64,000 nt of DNA from Henricia sp. BOLD:AAB3569 (Eukaryota > Echinodermata > Asteroidea > Spinulosida > Echinasteridae). The stretch covers positions 310,001-374,000 of the forward strand of contig JBBELK010000375.1 of assembly GCA_037783545.1 (NCBI GenBank), in the 5' to 3' direction. The notes under the pieces are model-generated. The model made no database searches. It was not told where the DNA came from and saw only the letters and a list, made by a program, of their open reading frames with translations. The translations under genes were made by a program, and so were the position numbers. Below are positions 42,848 to 52,810 of the stretch, piece after piece (position 1 is the stretch's first letter; every line of letters starts with the position of its first letter).

Positions 42848-43361
42848 TTAAAGGCCCTGTAGATGATCTGTTTTTGAGCGATTCTGCGAATAAAACCATT
42901 ATAAATCAAAAGAAAGCCATCAACAAACTCATCCGAAGAAATTTCAGCTTTGTCACACGTTTAAAAAAAACATGAAAATCCATATGCGTTTTCCTGATCT
43001 TGGTGGGGTGTTTCAAATATTTGTTCTCAGTTGATCGGGTACTATGTGGCTTGCGTCATGCACTCTGTGGCGCACATCATATACTGCATCGCGTTGGAAC
43101 ACGCACACGCAGTACACAGTGCCCATGCATTTTGGACCGCGTAGATCTATGCGAACCAAAAATAAGTAAATCGTTTGCAAACGATCTAAATAATTTCATC
43201 TTTACGGATTATTTTCTGGTAAAATTATATCATTTTGAGCGGAAACCTTTCATTGGGTAGTTGCTATTAATTCAATCTTTACTTTCAGAACTTTTCCCCT
43301 GTAAACTCGTCGATTACTTTTTGAGGTCGTTGCAAATGATACACTGGGCCTTTAAGGGATC
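42848..43361. mobile_element. TTAA-type MITE inside the giant inverted repeat
   Basis: Starts ttaaaggccctgtagatgat and ends, in complement, ttaaaggcccagtgtatcat, a short inverted repeat starting at TTAA. The interior has an 86-codon open frame with no domain. Confidence 0.6.
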
Positions 43362-43720
43362 CTCCACTAAGAGATCCAGTGAAACTGAAACTTCCCTCAC
43401 TGTAGCATTGGCATATTGGATAGGTGTGTCTCCAGTACATGTAGACCCAAGGGATGCATCTGTATGGAAATATCGCACAGGACAACTGCCCATCCTAATC
43501 CTTCTGCATGTTGCTTGCTGGTTTCTATCATGTTGAGGAGTGTACGATTAAACTGCTCTATAAGCACATCCAAATTCGAATTGTATTGAGTTGTTCACAT
43601 TTTGTGTACCCCAATAATTATGCCCACTTCAATACCGTTGATTTTTCTGGAATCATTCTTTCCCACTTTAGACTCCCTCTTCACGAACAACAAACACCCG
43701 ATTGTCTCATTATCCCATAT
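43362..43720 (-). pseudogene. Decayed Ty3/Gypsy-type integrase fragment
   Basis: On the minus strand one frame gives LLIGV-like IIIGVHK, a stop, TTQYNSN and LIEQFNRTLLNMI. This is the integrase core pattern L-G-x-x-K/H..T-T-x-Y-x-P-x-x-x-G-x-x-E-R/Q-F-N-R-T-L. After a frameshift, a second frame gives RYF...STCTGDTP...SLDLL, the A/S-Y-R..S-T-G-x-T-P..L-P-I-D-L-L pattern. The catalytic Glu region is represented by the E before QFNRT. At least one stop and one frameshift make it non-functional. No LTR or reverse transcriptase is seen nearby. Confidence 0.6.
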
Positions 43721-44234
43721 CTGTGTCTCTTAGATCATATTTGTTGTGATCATGGAAAAAAATACTGAGGATATTTATAATTTTTTGTAGACCTGAAAAA
43801 CCATTTTGGTGGTCATACCAGCCTCATTTAACTTCAAACATGATAAGAATACCAAGATGACAACTGATAAGGGTGAACAACATCATTTAATTTATGTTTT
43901 ATAATTTGTTTTTGGCCGATTAGATATCATTTTTCTTACATTCAGCTACACTTGACAGCCATATTGATCGCTGTCTTGAATTTAAAGCGTGGTAGCAAAG
44001 TAGCACGTACACCAGATAAAAATGTGTGAGTAAAAATATATATAACTAATCATTTAAATCATTATTTTGCTATAAATATATGACCTTTTCTATTTTTGAA
44101 AATGTTTGGTGACCATATTGGCCACCATCTTGGATATCGCCAGACCATTTTTTAATTAACATGTTTTTGTGACATCAAAAGGCACCCCAAAAGTTGGTGT
44201 GAGTTAGTTCTTGAAGGTGCAACAGTTTTTTTAA

Positions 44235-44315
44235 TTTTTCTCTTTATTATGTGTCATTTTTTCTCTTTATTATGTGTCATTTTTTCTCTTTATTATGTGT
44301 CATTTTTTCTCATAT
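44235..44315 (+). repeat. Three tandem 23 bp units
   Basis: ttttttctctttattatgtg followed by tca is repeated three times and a fourth begins. A small local expansion within the right half of the giant inverted repeat. Confidence 0.9.
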
Positions 44316-44559
44316 TTAGCCACTCTTGGCAGCTACAGTGATCGCCATCTTCAAGCTGTGGGTTATTTTTGGCCCATTATATATCATTCTCCTTATATAA
44401 TGGCCACTTTTGGCAGCCATTTTTAATTTGGAGCATGGTAGAAAATCCTAAAAATAAAATTTGCGAGGGTAAGAAACATAACTAGCAATTTTATAAATGA
44501 TTGTCATTATTGGCTAATATACATGTATGATCTTTTTCATTTTGGACCATTTTTAGTGG

Positions 44560-45350
44560 CCATATTGGCCGCCATTTTAGATATCTCCAGAGCATTTCAT
44601 TGTATTGTATTGTTAACATGCAAAATATGCTATATATCACAAAGGGCTCCCCAATAAGTTGGTGTGGGTTAGTTCTGGGTGGTTGCCTTTAATGTATGTG
44701 TTTATCATTATTTGTTGTCCATTATATATCTTTTTTTTCTTCATATTGGCCGCCATGTTGGCCGCCATATTGGCCGCCATATTTAACTTGAAGCATGATA
44801 GTAAAATAGGGGACCCCAGAAATAAATTTGCGAGGGTCAAAAACGTGCAACTTTTGTTATGTGTTGATTATTATTTTTGTCCATTATATATCATTTTTCT
44901 CATATTTGGCCAATTTTGGCAGCCATATTGGCCTCCATATTGGCCGCCATTTTGAATTTGAAGCATGATAGAAAAAAGGAGACCCCAGAAATAAATTTGC
45001 GAGGGTCAAAAAAATATAACCTTTGTTATGTATGTGTTTATCATTATTTTTGTCCATTATATATCATTTTGCTCACAGTTGGCCACTTTTAGCAGCCATA
45101 TTGGCCTCCATATTGGCCGCCATTTTGAATTTGAAGCATGATAGAAAAAAAGGGACCCCAGAAATAAATTTGCGAGGGTTAAAAACATATAACTAGCCGT
45201 TTTTTAAGTGCTTTCATCATATTATTTGGCCAATATATGATTTTTGACCATTTTGGCCGCCATTTTGGCCGCCATTTTGAATAACCCGAGTGCATCAGGT
45301 TTTTTTTACTGTTAACATCAAAAATGTGTTTTAGGACCATAAAATGCACC
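44560..45350 (-). repeat. Right arm: tandem units with GGCCGCCAT boxes
   Basis: Complement of the left arm. Boxes ggccgccat occur near 44568, 44748, 44760, 44772, 44945, 45115, 45256 and 45268. The outermost 600 bp match the left arm almost base for base. Confidence 0.8.
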
Positions 45351-45458
45351 TAAAAAACTTGGTTTGGTTTAGTACTGGGGGGGCGGTGCACGGGGGGTCC
45401 CCCATAGATACCCGACTATTTGGCGGGCGCGCATTGCTGACGAGCCTGTGCCTTTAAG

Positions 45459-46186
45459 TATACAATTTGTGCATGCGGCCGCGTGCCGCATGGTGTTCTT
45501 CTGCTGGCAAGATGACCAGGTGCAGCGCTTGGGGTGAACAAAACGATCAGAAACCACTCTGATGTTTCGATTTCCAGCAAATAAAACGAGGATAAAAATA
45601 TGGCAAGCCAGAGTCAACAGACTGAACTGGAAAGCGACCAGAAAATGCATGCCCAACACACTTTTTCCCAATCATATCCGTGCCATTGAAGTTGTTTATT
45701 TTGCATTTTTGTAGGCATTTATCTCAAAAATTATTACCATCATTTTTTCGACATTTGATAAAGAATATGTACAGAGCATTACACTAATGATTAAACTTGA
45801 ATTTCCCCACGATAATGCAAAAGGAACGCACGCACAATGTGTACATGTCCTATATATGCTTACACACCTGCGCGTCGGATACAAAATGGCGCTCTAAACG
45901 TTCATTGTCGCAACTCTCTCTAGCTCTATATACGGCTCTGAGACGATGTGCAGTAAACTGCCCTCTGTTTAAAATTGGTCGTCGTTATGCGCACGCATCC
46001 AGCAGGAGAACTTTGAGGATCCAAGTGAAATGAGCGAAATTAACATGGTGTATATGTTATGTTACGTCCGTAACCACCACTTTTTCCAATAATTGAAGAC
46101 TCAAAAATTTATATCACATAACAATGAAAGCAGCCATATCATGCAAGATAATTGTACAAATTACGACTTGTTGCTCACTTATAAGG
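45459..46186. other. No gene; includes right end of outer nest element
   Basis: 45459-45870 has no recognised repeat. The end of the outer element is at 45875-45942. The rest up to 46186 holds no supported exon. Confidence 0.4.
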
Positions 46187-46395
46187 TCTGTCCAAAGTTG
46201 TCAGCATTTTCACGGTTCTACAAAGCGTTGGAAGGGGGAGGTGGTCGCGTAGGACTTTTAACATGCACTGTAAAATGTTGACATTTCATGGTAGTGACAA
46301 AAATGTTGATAAGTAGTATTTCGGGGGAGGGAGGGGGTCTTGAAAAATGCTACTCTTTGCAGAACTGTGAAAATTTTGACAATTTTAGTGTATTT
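46187..46395. repeat. ~200 bp repeat with inverted tips
   Basis: gtctgtccaaagttgtcagcattttcacggttctacaaag at left and ctttgcagaactgtgaaaattttgacaa at right are inverted. The centre is ggggga-rich (tttcgggggagggagggggtc). A diverged inverted relative lies at 47165-47490. Confidence 0.6.
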
Positions 46396-47164
46396 TGATG
46401 CTGTAGTTGTTGTATCTTGTTCCAGTTTGTGCTTGCTAAATACGATTGCGAAGTTAATCAATTATAATTGTATTGTTTTTATGAGTGTTTGCAGGGCCTC
46501 AATGGAAACCAGTTCAGTTAACTGTTTGGGCACACCCTGGGTAAATAAATGGAATAAATAAATAAATAAATTGACCAGTTTGTGAAAATAAAGAAATGTC
46601 ACACTTTGTGTCACAACCAGTTTAAGGTTATTTCACGGCCGTGGCGTGCTTGGAAACTGGCATTGTTGCGTCACTAGTGTTTAGCAAATGTTACCTCTGA
46701 AGCTAGCAAACGTTTGGCAGTGCTTAAGGTTACGGTCTCCATGAAATAGCCGGAGCCTCCGTTAGTACAAAATCGGTAGCTAAATAGCGCCATGAAATTG
46801 GCCCCTCGTGGAAGTACCCATAGCGCCATTTTTAACAGTTTACCAATCATGTAATATGTACATTCCGTATACGTGTTTGCTCCAGGCTGTTTGAGAATGT
46901 CTCCGAGCAGGCCAGTGGCAGCCCACCTCCGGTGCACATGTCCGCCACCTGTGCTCTGCAAACGTCAGGAAACATCGACTCTCCTTCACATGCATCACAA
47001 CTGTCCGTGGAAAATTAAAATTTAATTATGACGACCTCCACCGCTGAGTAAACAACTTTCTCCCAATTAATTTGTACAAATGCTTCTAAATTGTTCTCTC
47101 AGCTGCGTGCCATGACACGCAGATGGACCGTGGACTAAATGTAGATTTCTTGTGAAGGAAGCTG
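46396..47164. other. Mixed sequence; (AAAT)n tract and a non-repeat island
   Basis: An (aaat)n microsatellite at 46545-46570. 46680-47140 has no recognised repeat apart from a short fam-V-like scrap (gcgccatgaaattggccc) at 46790. The atgacgacctccaccgctgag part at 47028 is GC-balanced and could be regulatory. No exon is supported. Confidence 0.3.
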
Positions 47165-47490
47165 TACGGGGGCCGTCCAAAATTGTCAACATTTTAATGA
47201 TTCCACAGAGCATACAGTTGGAGATGAAATTAGAAACACGAGAAAATTGCAGGGCCCCGACTGGGATTCGAACCCATGTCCTTGGCGTACATGGCCAACT
47301 GAGCTATCTGGGCATCCCGTCGGAGCATCACAACAATCTCGTACAGTATTTTTCAAGACCTCCTCTCTCCCCCGAAATACTATTTGTCAACATTGTTGTC
47401 AGTACCTTGAAATATCAACATACATGTATTGGTGTGCATGTAAAGTCGTACGCGGCCCTCGAACCCCTCTCCCCACCCCCTTCCTACGCT
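47165..47490 (-). mobile_element. Retroposon-like unit with tRNA-derived segment
   Basis: Contains, on the minus strand, tagctcagttggccatg (A box) and gggttcgaatccca (B box) at 47251-47316, separated by too few bases for an anticodon arm. Flanking sequence repeats the gtccaaaattgtcaacatttt and cccccgaaatac blocks of 46187-46395. It is a degenerate tRNA-derived element. Confidence 0.5.
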
Positions 47491-47492
47491 AA

Positions 47493-47745
47493 ACGAGTTG
47501 ACAAGAAAAATCAAACTAGAAGTGTTAGTAGCAATGGTAACAAACATCTTTTCCCGTGTAAAATGGTACCTTTGTGGGAGAAATTGCCAACTGAATGTGC
47601 TTTAAAAAGGTGTCTGCAAACGATGTTTTTATAACATTCATTCAACACAAAAACCATGCATAGATTTTTCAGGTTTTCTGAAGTATTATACTATATGTGG
47701 CTGACATTTCTATCAGGCATTTTATCAATTAACAATATTCTTTAC
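47493..47745 (+). repeat. fam-B partial copy
   Basis: gagttgacaagaaaaatcaa, agtgttagtagcaatggtaac, tgtgggagaaattgccaactg, ttcaacacaaaaaccatgca and gtggctgacatttctatcaggc blocks in order. Confidence 0.8.
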
Positions 47746-47945
47746 TTTACGACAAGAACAAAACTGGCATAGCACAAAGTTTATTTGCTTTATATTCCGA
47801 GAAAGGGTTGCCAGCCAAAATCGTATGTGAGGAGTATTTCTGCTACTGTTTCTAAGAACACAATTTGACATACAAATTTGGCTGCTTTTACAAAGCAAAG
47901 AAATTGTGCCAAGCGAAATGAAATTGGCCCCATGTGTGGTACCAT
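47746..47945. repeat. fam-V partial copy
   Basis: Shares tttatttgctttatattccgag, ggttgccagccaaaatcgtatgtga, tctgctactgtttctaagaacacaatttga and gcgaaatgaaattggcccc with 7925-8176. Confidence 0.75.
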
Positions 47946-48541
47946 ACCAAACAGCATTTAAAAATAACATAAATGATTCAGGAGACACGACTTAAAATTG
48001 CCACTCCCCGGATACAAGGCTCCTACATCGTTCATCTCGAGGTATCAATGCATGCACATCGCCTCATCTTCCCAGCAAAATCAATAACATTATGTAGTGA
48101 GCTGTGACCGTATGTTTCCATCGGGATACTCGCAGTGACCGTACGGTGCCAATAGCGCACGTAGCCGGCTGGTCGATCGATGGCTCAGGCTGTAGTCCCA
48201 AGGGGCCCTCGGCTAAAACAAAATATAAAAGAAAAATAAATTGTAACATTACGGATGCTCACGTATATCCGCGTCACTGCGTTAAAGTTTCATTGTCTCT
48301 GCGTAAAGCTGATTTCGCATTCATTTTTCACATGTCCGTAAAATGAATGATTCATCGGCTTAAATGCATGCTGTGCTGGGGGAAAAAACGGAATGAGATG
48401 GACATTATCACAGAAATTCAAGTATGTGTTTACACGATTCAGTATAATAGACTACTAAAGAGTGAGGTCAGTTGCCAGGATAACTGGCCCTAAACATTCA
48501 CTGGTAAACTGAAACGTCGATTGCTAAAGCGCAGAAAAACA
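47946..48541. other. Non-repeat island; candidate regulatory sequence
   Basis: 48.0-48.25 kb lacks known repeats and contains ggctggtcgatcgatggctcaggctg. Frames of 61-80 codons have no domain. Confidence 0.3.
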
Positions 48542-49165
48542 GGGGTGGATTGCAATAAGAAAGTTAGGACATCCTAACTTCTAGGACGTCCTAACTCTGA
48601 CATCAATAAGACATCATTATATTATTTTGCCTTGCAATAAACATTTATGTATCCTAACTTGTGTCCTAGGACACATCAAATTTAAGACACGTAATATGTG
48701 TCCTAAGTTATGTCTTTAGAAAATAGTTCAAAATTTCCTGCTCAATTCAGACAAAAGGAGCATTGTGACTAGGATCAAAAGTTTATTTTTTGATAGTTTG
48801 TCTTTCTTAAACTCAGTTTTCACTGAAAGGAAATTACGATTCAAGCTGGGCCTATGTTCATGATGTTAATTCTGAAAGTTTTCACGATGTTTTCCACGCC
48901 ACTGTCACGCGTACGTACATGACGTACGGCAGCAACAACCGGCAAGTAATGTAATACACATGCGCGATGGTATGCAAACACACGAATGCGATTGAAACGC
49001 CGCTCACAACAGTAAAGACATACAAGCTTTTATGTCTTAGCTAAGACGTCCTAACTTTTGGATATTGCAAGGCATTTTTCAATATGTCGTAGCTAAGATA
49101 TCATAAACTCAGTTAGGACATATGATGTGTCTCAGACTTAAGACGGTTATATTGCAATCCACCCC
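48542..49165. mobile_element. 624 bp MITE with GGGGTGGATTGCAATA ends
   Basis: A perfect 16 bp inverted repeat GGGGTGGATTGCAATA at both tips. Next to them lie multiple (a)gttaggacatcctaact and taggacgtccta palindromic sub-repeats, on both sides. No coding. The flanks (aca / aga) do not show a clear duplication. Confidence 0.85.
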
Positions 49166-49255
49166 AGATCACTGGTTTTAGACAGTGTATAAACCCAGTA
49201 ATCGTTGCAATGTACAAAAAGTGGTGACGTTTTCACTTTAGCAGTCTATTAGCCT

Positions 49256-49545
49256 TTTGTGCGTTCCACACTAATAGCGTCCGATGTACCGACGTACTTC
49301 TTTTCATATGCCCACTTAGTATCCAGATGACCAGACTAAATTGTTGTTGCTATGTAATGTGATCTGGTGCACGCGACAGGCGTGATATCAGGTACAGATT
49401 CAATACCGTGTTGATCATAGGAGAGAATGGCATAAAGCAACCAGACTGTTGGTTTGTAGGCATTGGCGTGCATTACGTAGCAACAACAGCTTAGTATGTA
49501 ACCTTTCTCAACCACACTTCCATTCAAAGGTAAAGAACACGGTTA
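49256..49545 (-). repeat. fam-A reverse copy
   Basis: cgtacttcttttcatatgccc, cttagtatccagatgaccagac, tttgttgttgctatgtaatgt, gaatggcataaagcaaccag and acgtagcaacaacagcttag blocks in reverse order. Confidence 0.75.
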
Positions 49546-49744
49546 TTGGGTCTGCACTTCACACCTTCCGCTTGCACCCGGGGCCAATTTCTTAAAGCTA
49601 TTTAGCAGAAAAATTTGCTTAATGCAACATTTGTTTCCTTCATAAAAATGGGTTAATAGTCAAAATTGTATGTCAACTTGTGTTTTTAGCAAGATTAGCA
49701 GAACACCAGTCAATTGGAATACACATCACATAAGATTTAAGGCG

Positions 49745-50037
49745 GATACACACTATCGCGAAAAAATCACACTTTCGCGCTGCACTCACCGCATTGCATG
49801 AGCCCCCAATCGCCGATCTTTCCAAAATAGAAAATTCCAGTTCTGGTATCTTGGGGCTTCTCTGATACCTCATTGGCTGCGCGCTGGAAAGGTCAGCGCA
49901 CCGCGGTCAAAGTTCAACAATTTTGAACTTTGACCCAGCTCAAAACGTTTTGCGCGTCGCGATAGGCCGCGCACAAGCGGCAAACCAGTTTGTGTACAAA
50001 CCAATGGCACAGTGTGATTTTTCCGCGATAGTGTGAA
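49745..50037. mobile_element. ~290 bp inverted-end element nested in fam-V
   Basis: cacactatcgcgaaaaaatcacac at left is matched in complement at right (gtgtgatttttccgcgatagtgtg). Inner gcgctgc/gcgcagc words also pair. Confidence 0.7.
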
Positions 50038-50249
50038 CTCCCGGAAGACTGATAACCCTTTCTTACAAAGCAAACACATTTTGCATTAAAGTTGCACTTT
50101 CCGTGTTTGGGTGAAAGGATTTTTAAAAAAAATTCACACAAGCGAACAAATTTAGAAAGCTTACGTGTCTCTGTAACGAAAAATACCTTAAATTTCCGAA
50201 GTCGGGAATTGGAGATAAAAGCTTTTTTCTTGAAACGGGCTTCACATGT

Positions 50250-50306
50250 TGTACATGTGCGCGTACGCTCATATGTACAATGTACACACGTACGCGCACA
50301 TGTACA
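50250..50306. repeat. Hairpin with perfect 18 bp arms
   Basis: tgtacatgtgcgcgtacg at 50250-50267 and its exact complement at 50289-50306. The loop itself contains tgtaca/tgtaca. A shorter hairpin aaaagacagg/cctgtctttt follows near 50330-50351. Confidence 0.85.
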
Positions 50307-50536
50307 TTTACGTCATAACCCTGTCGAAAAAAAGACAGGGCCTGTCTTTTATTATTTCTTGATTTTAATCGACTGGCATTAATCCTTGACGGATTTTTAC
50401 GTTCTTGGTACCAAATGAAAGCTGATAACTTTTTCTATTTTAGAAAAATAGCAATTTAACTTTTAAAAATATTTTTTACGCTCAACTTTAACTTAAATTT
50501 TTCTGCTAAACAGCTTTATGAAATTGGCACCCGGTC

Positions 50537-50885
50537 GCGATATTTTTTTCCGTACCGCTGTTTAGCGAACATTGCTTCTGATTGGTTTAACCCCCATGCA
50601 TATGTTGCATACTGATGTGTTTTGTCGATTAACTACCTCAACATAACCCCACACCATACCACACTCTTTCCTCAATTAATAGTGAACAAAATTAATACGA
50701 CTCAAAGGAGATCCGAACTTGCAATCTCTCGATTGATAGTACTACGTCTTAACCACTAGACTACCTTTTATTTAATAACTCTTGAAGGCGCTATATAGAA
50801 TATATAAATATTCATTTACAATGCACCAATCAAACGCCTCGATGAAGCCCCATAGCGAATATGTGGTACGGAAAAAAATATCGCC
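50537..50885. mobile_element. 349 bp inverted-end element carrying a tRNA-like sequence
   Basis: gcgatatttttttccgtacc at left and its complement at right. Inside, at 50705-50762 on the minus strand, are an A box tagtctagtggttaagacg and a B-box-like agttcggatct. The tRNA-derived insert (SINE head) probably entered the element later. It abuts the fam-V copy directly. Confidence 0.65.
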
Positions 50886-50889
50886 ACCC

Positions 50890-51010
50890 GGTCACACCAC
50901 ACAGCAACAACAGTTTAGTCTGGTCATCTGGACAGTACTTCAGTACTCCAGACGCTGTTCACGTGAAACACTCAAAAGACTAATTGCACTTCGTGTATGT
51001 GTCAACGGAA
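50890..51010 (+). repeat. fam-A partial copy
   Basis: caccacacagcaacaacagtttagtctggtcatctgg and ccagacgctgttcacgtgaaacac, the 3' half only. Confidence 0.7.
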
Positions 51011-51387
51011 TTTGATGGGACTTCAGTTCAGCGAAGCTTCCGTACGTAATATCGACTATATTGGCTGTCTGGTTGTCTGCGCGGGTATGCCGGTAACACG
51101 TTGAAAGTGGCGAGTTTAATAACAAGTCCTCGCCCGCTTCATGCCTTTTTTCTCGGCACTTGTCAAAGTGAAAGGGATCATTCATGTAGAAACTCACCTG
51201 CCCTGATCAGAGGAGAATTGTCCCCCTAAGGTACGGCGGCCAGAGAAGGAAAATTTGCGAGGTTAAATTAGATTTGTCAGTTTGTTTGGGATTTCAGACG
51301 ACATTTGAGGAGGTTTTCTTTTGCGCGCCGCGCGCCATTTTGGTGTGCTCTCGACTGTCTTTTTTGCTATCGAGTACCGTTGTCAAA
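51011..51387. other. No gene recognised
   Basis: No supported exon or repeat. gcgccgcgcgccattttgg occurs at 51325. Confidence 0.35.
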
Positions 51388-51650
51388 TAGTCTGGGATCA
51401 ATTTCATGGCGCTGCTAAGCATACAAATTTGCTTAGCACATAATTTATTTACTTTGTAAAATGTCTTACCAGCCAAAATTGTATTACACGTTGTGTTGTT
51501 AGAAGCAGTAGTAAAATATCTGTATTAAAATAGACATGAAATACGATTTCGGCTGGCCACTTATTTTTGCAAATTTAAAGCAAATAATTCTGCGCTAAAC
51601 ACATTTTGTGTGCTCAGCAGCGACATGAAATTGGCACCTGGTGTAACAAA
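51388..51650. mobile_element. fam-V copy, short
   Basis: tcaatttcatggcgctgctaagcatacaaatttgc at left and gtgctcagcagcgacatgaaattggca at right are inverted. The interior has ttaccagccaaaattgta and, inverted, tacgatttcggctggcca. Confidence 0.75.
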
Positions 51651-51711
51651 CCCAAGGTCTAGAGTAACGAAACGAAGGCCTGGACTACATTTTGCCACAA
51701 ATTAACCTGCT

Positions 51712-52025
51712 GCGTGTAACATGTGCATAGAGGCTGGCGCCCCGAATTCTTCACATTCAAATGAAGGTGCAGTTTATAGAAAGTCACATACTAAGCTGTT
51801 GTTGCTACGTGATGCACTCCAATGCCTAGCAACAAACACTCTGGTTGCTTTATGCCTTTCTCTCCACGGTAAACACGGTATTGATCCTGTACTTCACACC
51901 TGCCGCGCACACCACATAGAAACAAAACTTTAGTCTGGTCAAGTGGATACTTAATGTGCATGTGAAAGGAAATACGTCAGTACACCAGACGCTATTCACC
52001 TGAAACATGCAAAAGGATATTTCTG
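51712..52025 (+). repeat. fam-A near full-length copy
   Basis: Runs from tgcgtgtaacatgtgcatag through ggctggcgccccgaattcttcac, all internal blocks, to gtacaccagacgctattcacctgaaacatgcaaaagg. This copy and the one at 60858 best define the family's extent, about 310 bp. Confidence 0.8.
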
Positions 52026-52029
52026 AACG

Positions 52030-52175
52030 TGATGCGTGTGCCCTTGGGCAAGACACTTTGCCATAAATTGCTTCTCTTAACCCGGGAGTAAATGGGTACA
52101 TATGAGGGTAGGGAGGGTGTTGTTTGATTATCTCATGAGCAGCTAACAATGCAGCCGGGGTGTATCACTCTTAAG
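52030..52175 (+). mobile_element. SINE body fragment
   Basis: gtgtgcccttgggcaagacactttgcc, ggagtaaatgggtacatatgagggtaggg and attatctcatgagcagc match the body of the SINE at 4486-4856. The head and tail are missing. Confidence 0.7.
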
Positions 52176-52184
52176 AGAGCTCAA

Positions 52185-52810
52185 AGGTATATTACCATTT
52201 GTAAGATAAAACTTTTCAAAGATTCCTGGAATAAGGGCATAACATTTCTAAAGTAGAACTTTGGTAAACTAGCCTGCAGAAATTTCAGGTGCATAGTATT
52301 TAGTAAATATTCAAAATGTATACATGGTTTTGTGCTGAGTGATTGGTAAAAAAAGGTGTTGTACACACATTTTCTTAAAAACCACCTTCCGATGTTAATT
52401 TCCTACAGAAAGTACATGTGCCATTTTGGGAAAAAAATAAATGTATGTTATGGTGGACACTTGTATAGCGCACATGTCTACCCTAGGGTACTCCTGGCGC
52501 TGTTGCCATTAACATCACCGTGGCCATCAGCTATACCTAGCCAAGGCACACAACCCTATCAGCAGTTACATTGTGGCATTCCACCTAACAGCTCCCTAAA
52601 TATCGCTTGGGTTGACGAGGCAATTGAGATTAAGTGGCTTGTCCACGGACACAAATACGTTGACACAAATGGGGCTAGAACCCATAACCCTTCGATCACG
52701 AGCACGGCTGTATACCCACTAGACCACAAGTGACCACACACACACCCACTAGACCAACTCATGAAGTAACATTTTGTGTCACTGCATGTAAATGATACAA
52801 TAGACCTTTA
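52185..52810 (-). repeat. fam-B reverse copy split by a SINE
   Basis: Reverse fam-B blocks (ggaataagggcataacatttctaaag, tggtaaactagcctgc, acatggttttgtgctgagtg) stop near 52444. They resume at 52748 (aactcatgaagtaacattttgtgtcactgc, gatacaatagaccttta). Confidence 0.75.
52445..52745 (-). mobile_element. tRNA-derived SINE nested in fam-B
   Basis: Reads on the minus strand. The head has an A-box-like tggtctagtgggtatac and a B-box-like gggttctagcc near 52675-52730. The body has ggacaagccacttaatctca and the 3' part gcgctatacaagtgtcc lies at 52470, with tail-like aaaaaaataaatg outside. cccactagacca is repeated at 52713 and 52746, which may be a short flanking duplication. Confidence 0.75.

Larger units (their letters stand above)
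41321..45418. mobile_element. Giant inverted-repeat (foldback-like) element, 4.1 kb
   Basis: The left end TAGTCGGGTATCTATGGGGG and the right end in complement are the same, and near-identity continues for several hundred bases, with mostly single-base differences. Arms consist of ~155-190 bp units, each with one or more AAAATGGCGGCC(A) boxes, a tatataatggacaaa block and ccctcgcaaatttatttctgggg. Junction sequence allows a TTT or ATTT duplication. The layout recalls sea urchin TU foldback elements, whose long arms are repetitive. That comparison is by structure only. Confidence 0.85.
41217..45457. mobile_element. pal-D palindromic MITE, copy 3, split by a 4.1 kb insertion
   Basis: Left part 41217-41320 has TTAA, aaggcacaggctcgtcagca and the inner ctccatgcctttgctatggag hairpin. 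Right part 45418-45457 has ggcgggcgcgcattgctgac and ends cctttaa. Joined, they give the standard pal-D structure. Confidence 0.9.
41126..45942. mobile_element. Outer element of a three-level nest (inverted ends only)
   Basis: CAGAGCCGTATATAGAG..GAGTTGCGACAATGA at 41126-41160 is matched in complement at 45905-45942, with a gacgccattttgt(g/a)tcc block next to each. Everything between 41217 and 45457 is later insertion. CAGAG tips fit hAT-like elements, but the flanking 8-mers are not identical. Confidence 0.65.
49578..50533. mobile_element. fam-V long copy with a nested element
   Basis: Starts gggccaatttcttaaagctatttagcagaaaaattt and ends, in complement, gggtgccaatttcataaagctgtttagcagaaaaattt, so the tips are a ~35 bp inverted repeat. 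It contains a nested inverted-end element and an 18 bp-arm hairpin. Confidence 0.75.

Noticed and set aside
43000..43260. 86-codon plus-strand frame within the 42848 MITE
   Set aside because: Lies between TTAA-type inverted tips, with no domain and no matching exon.
47152..47634. 160-codon plus-strand open frame
   Set aside because: It crosses a tRNA-derived segment and a fam-B copy, so its residues are translated repeats.
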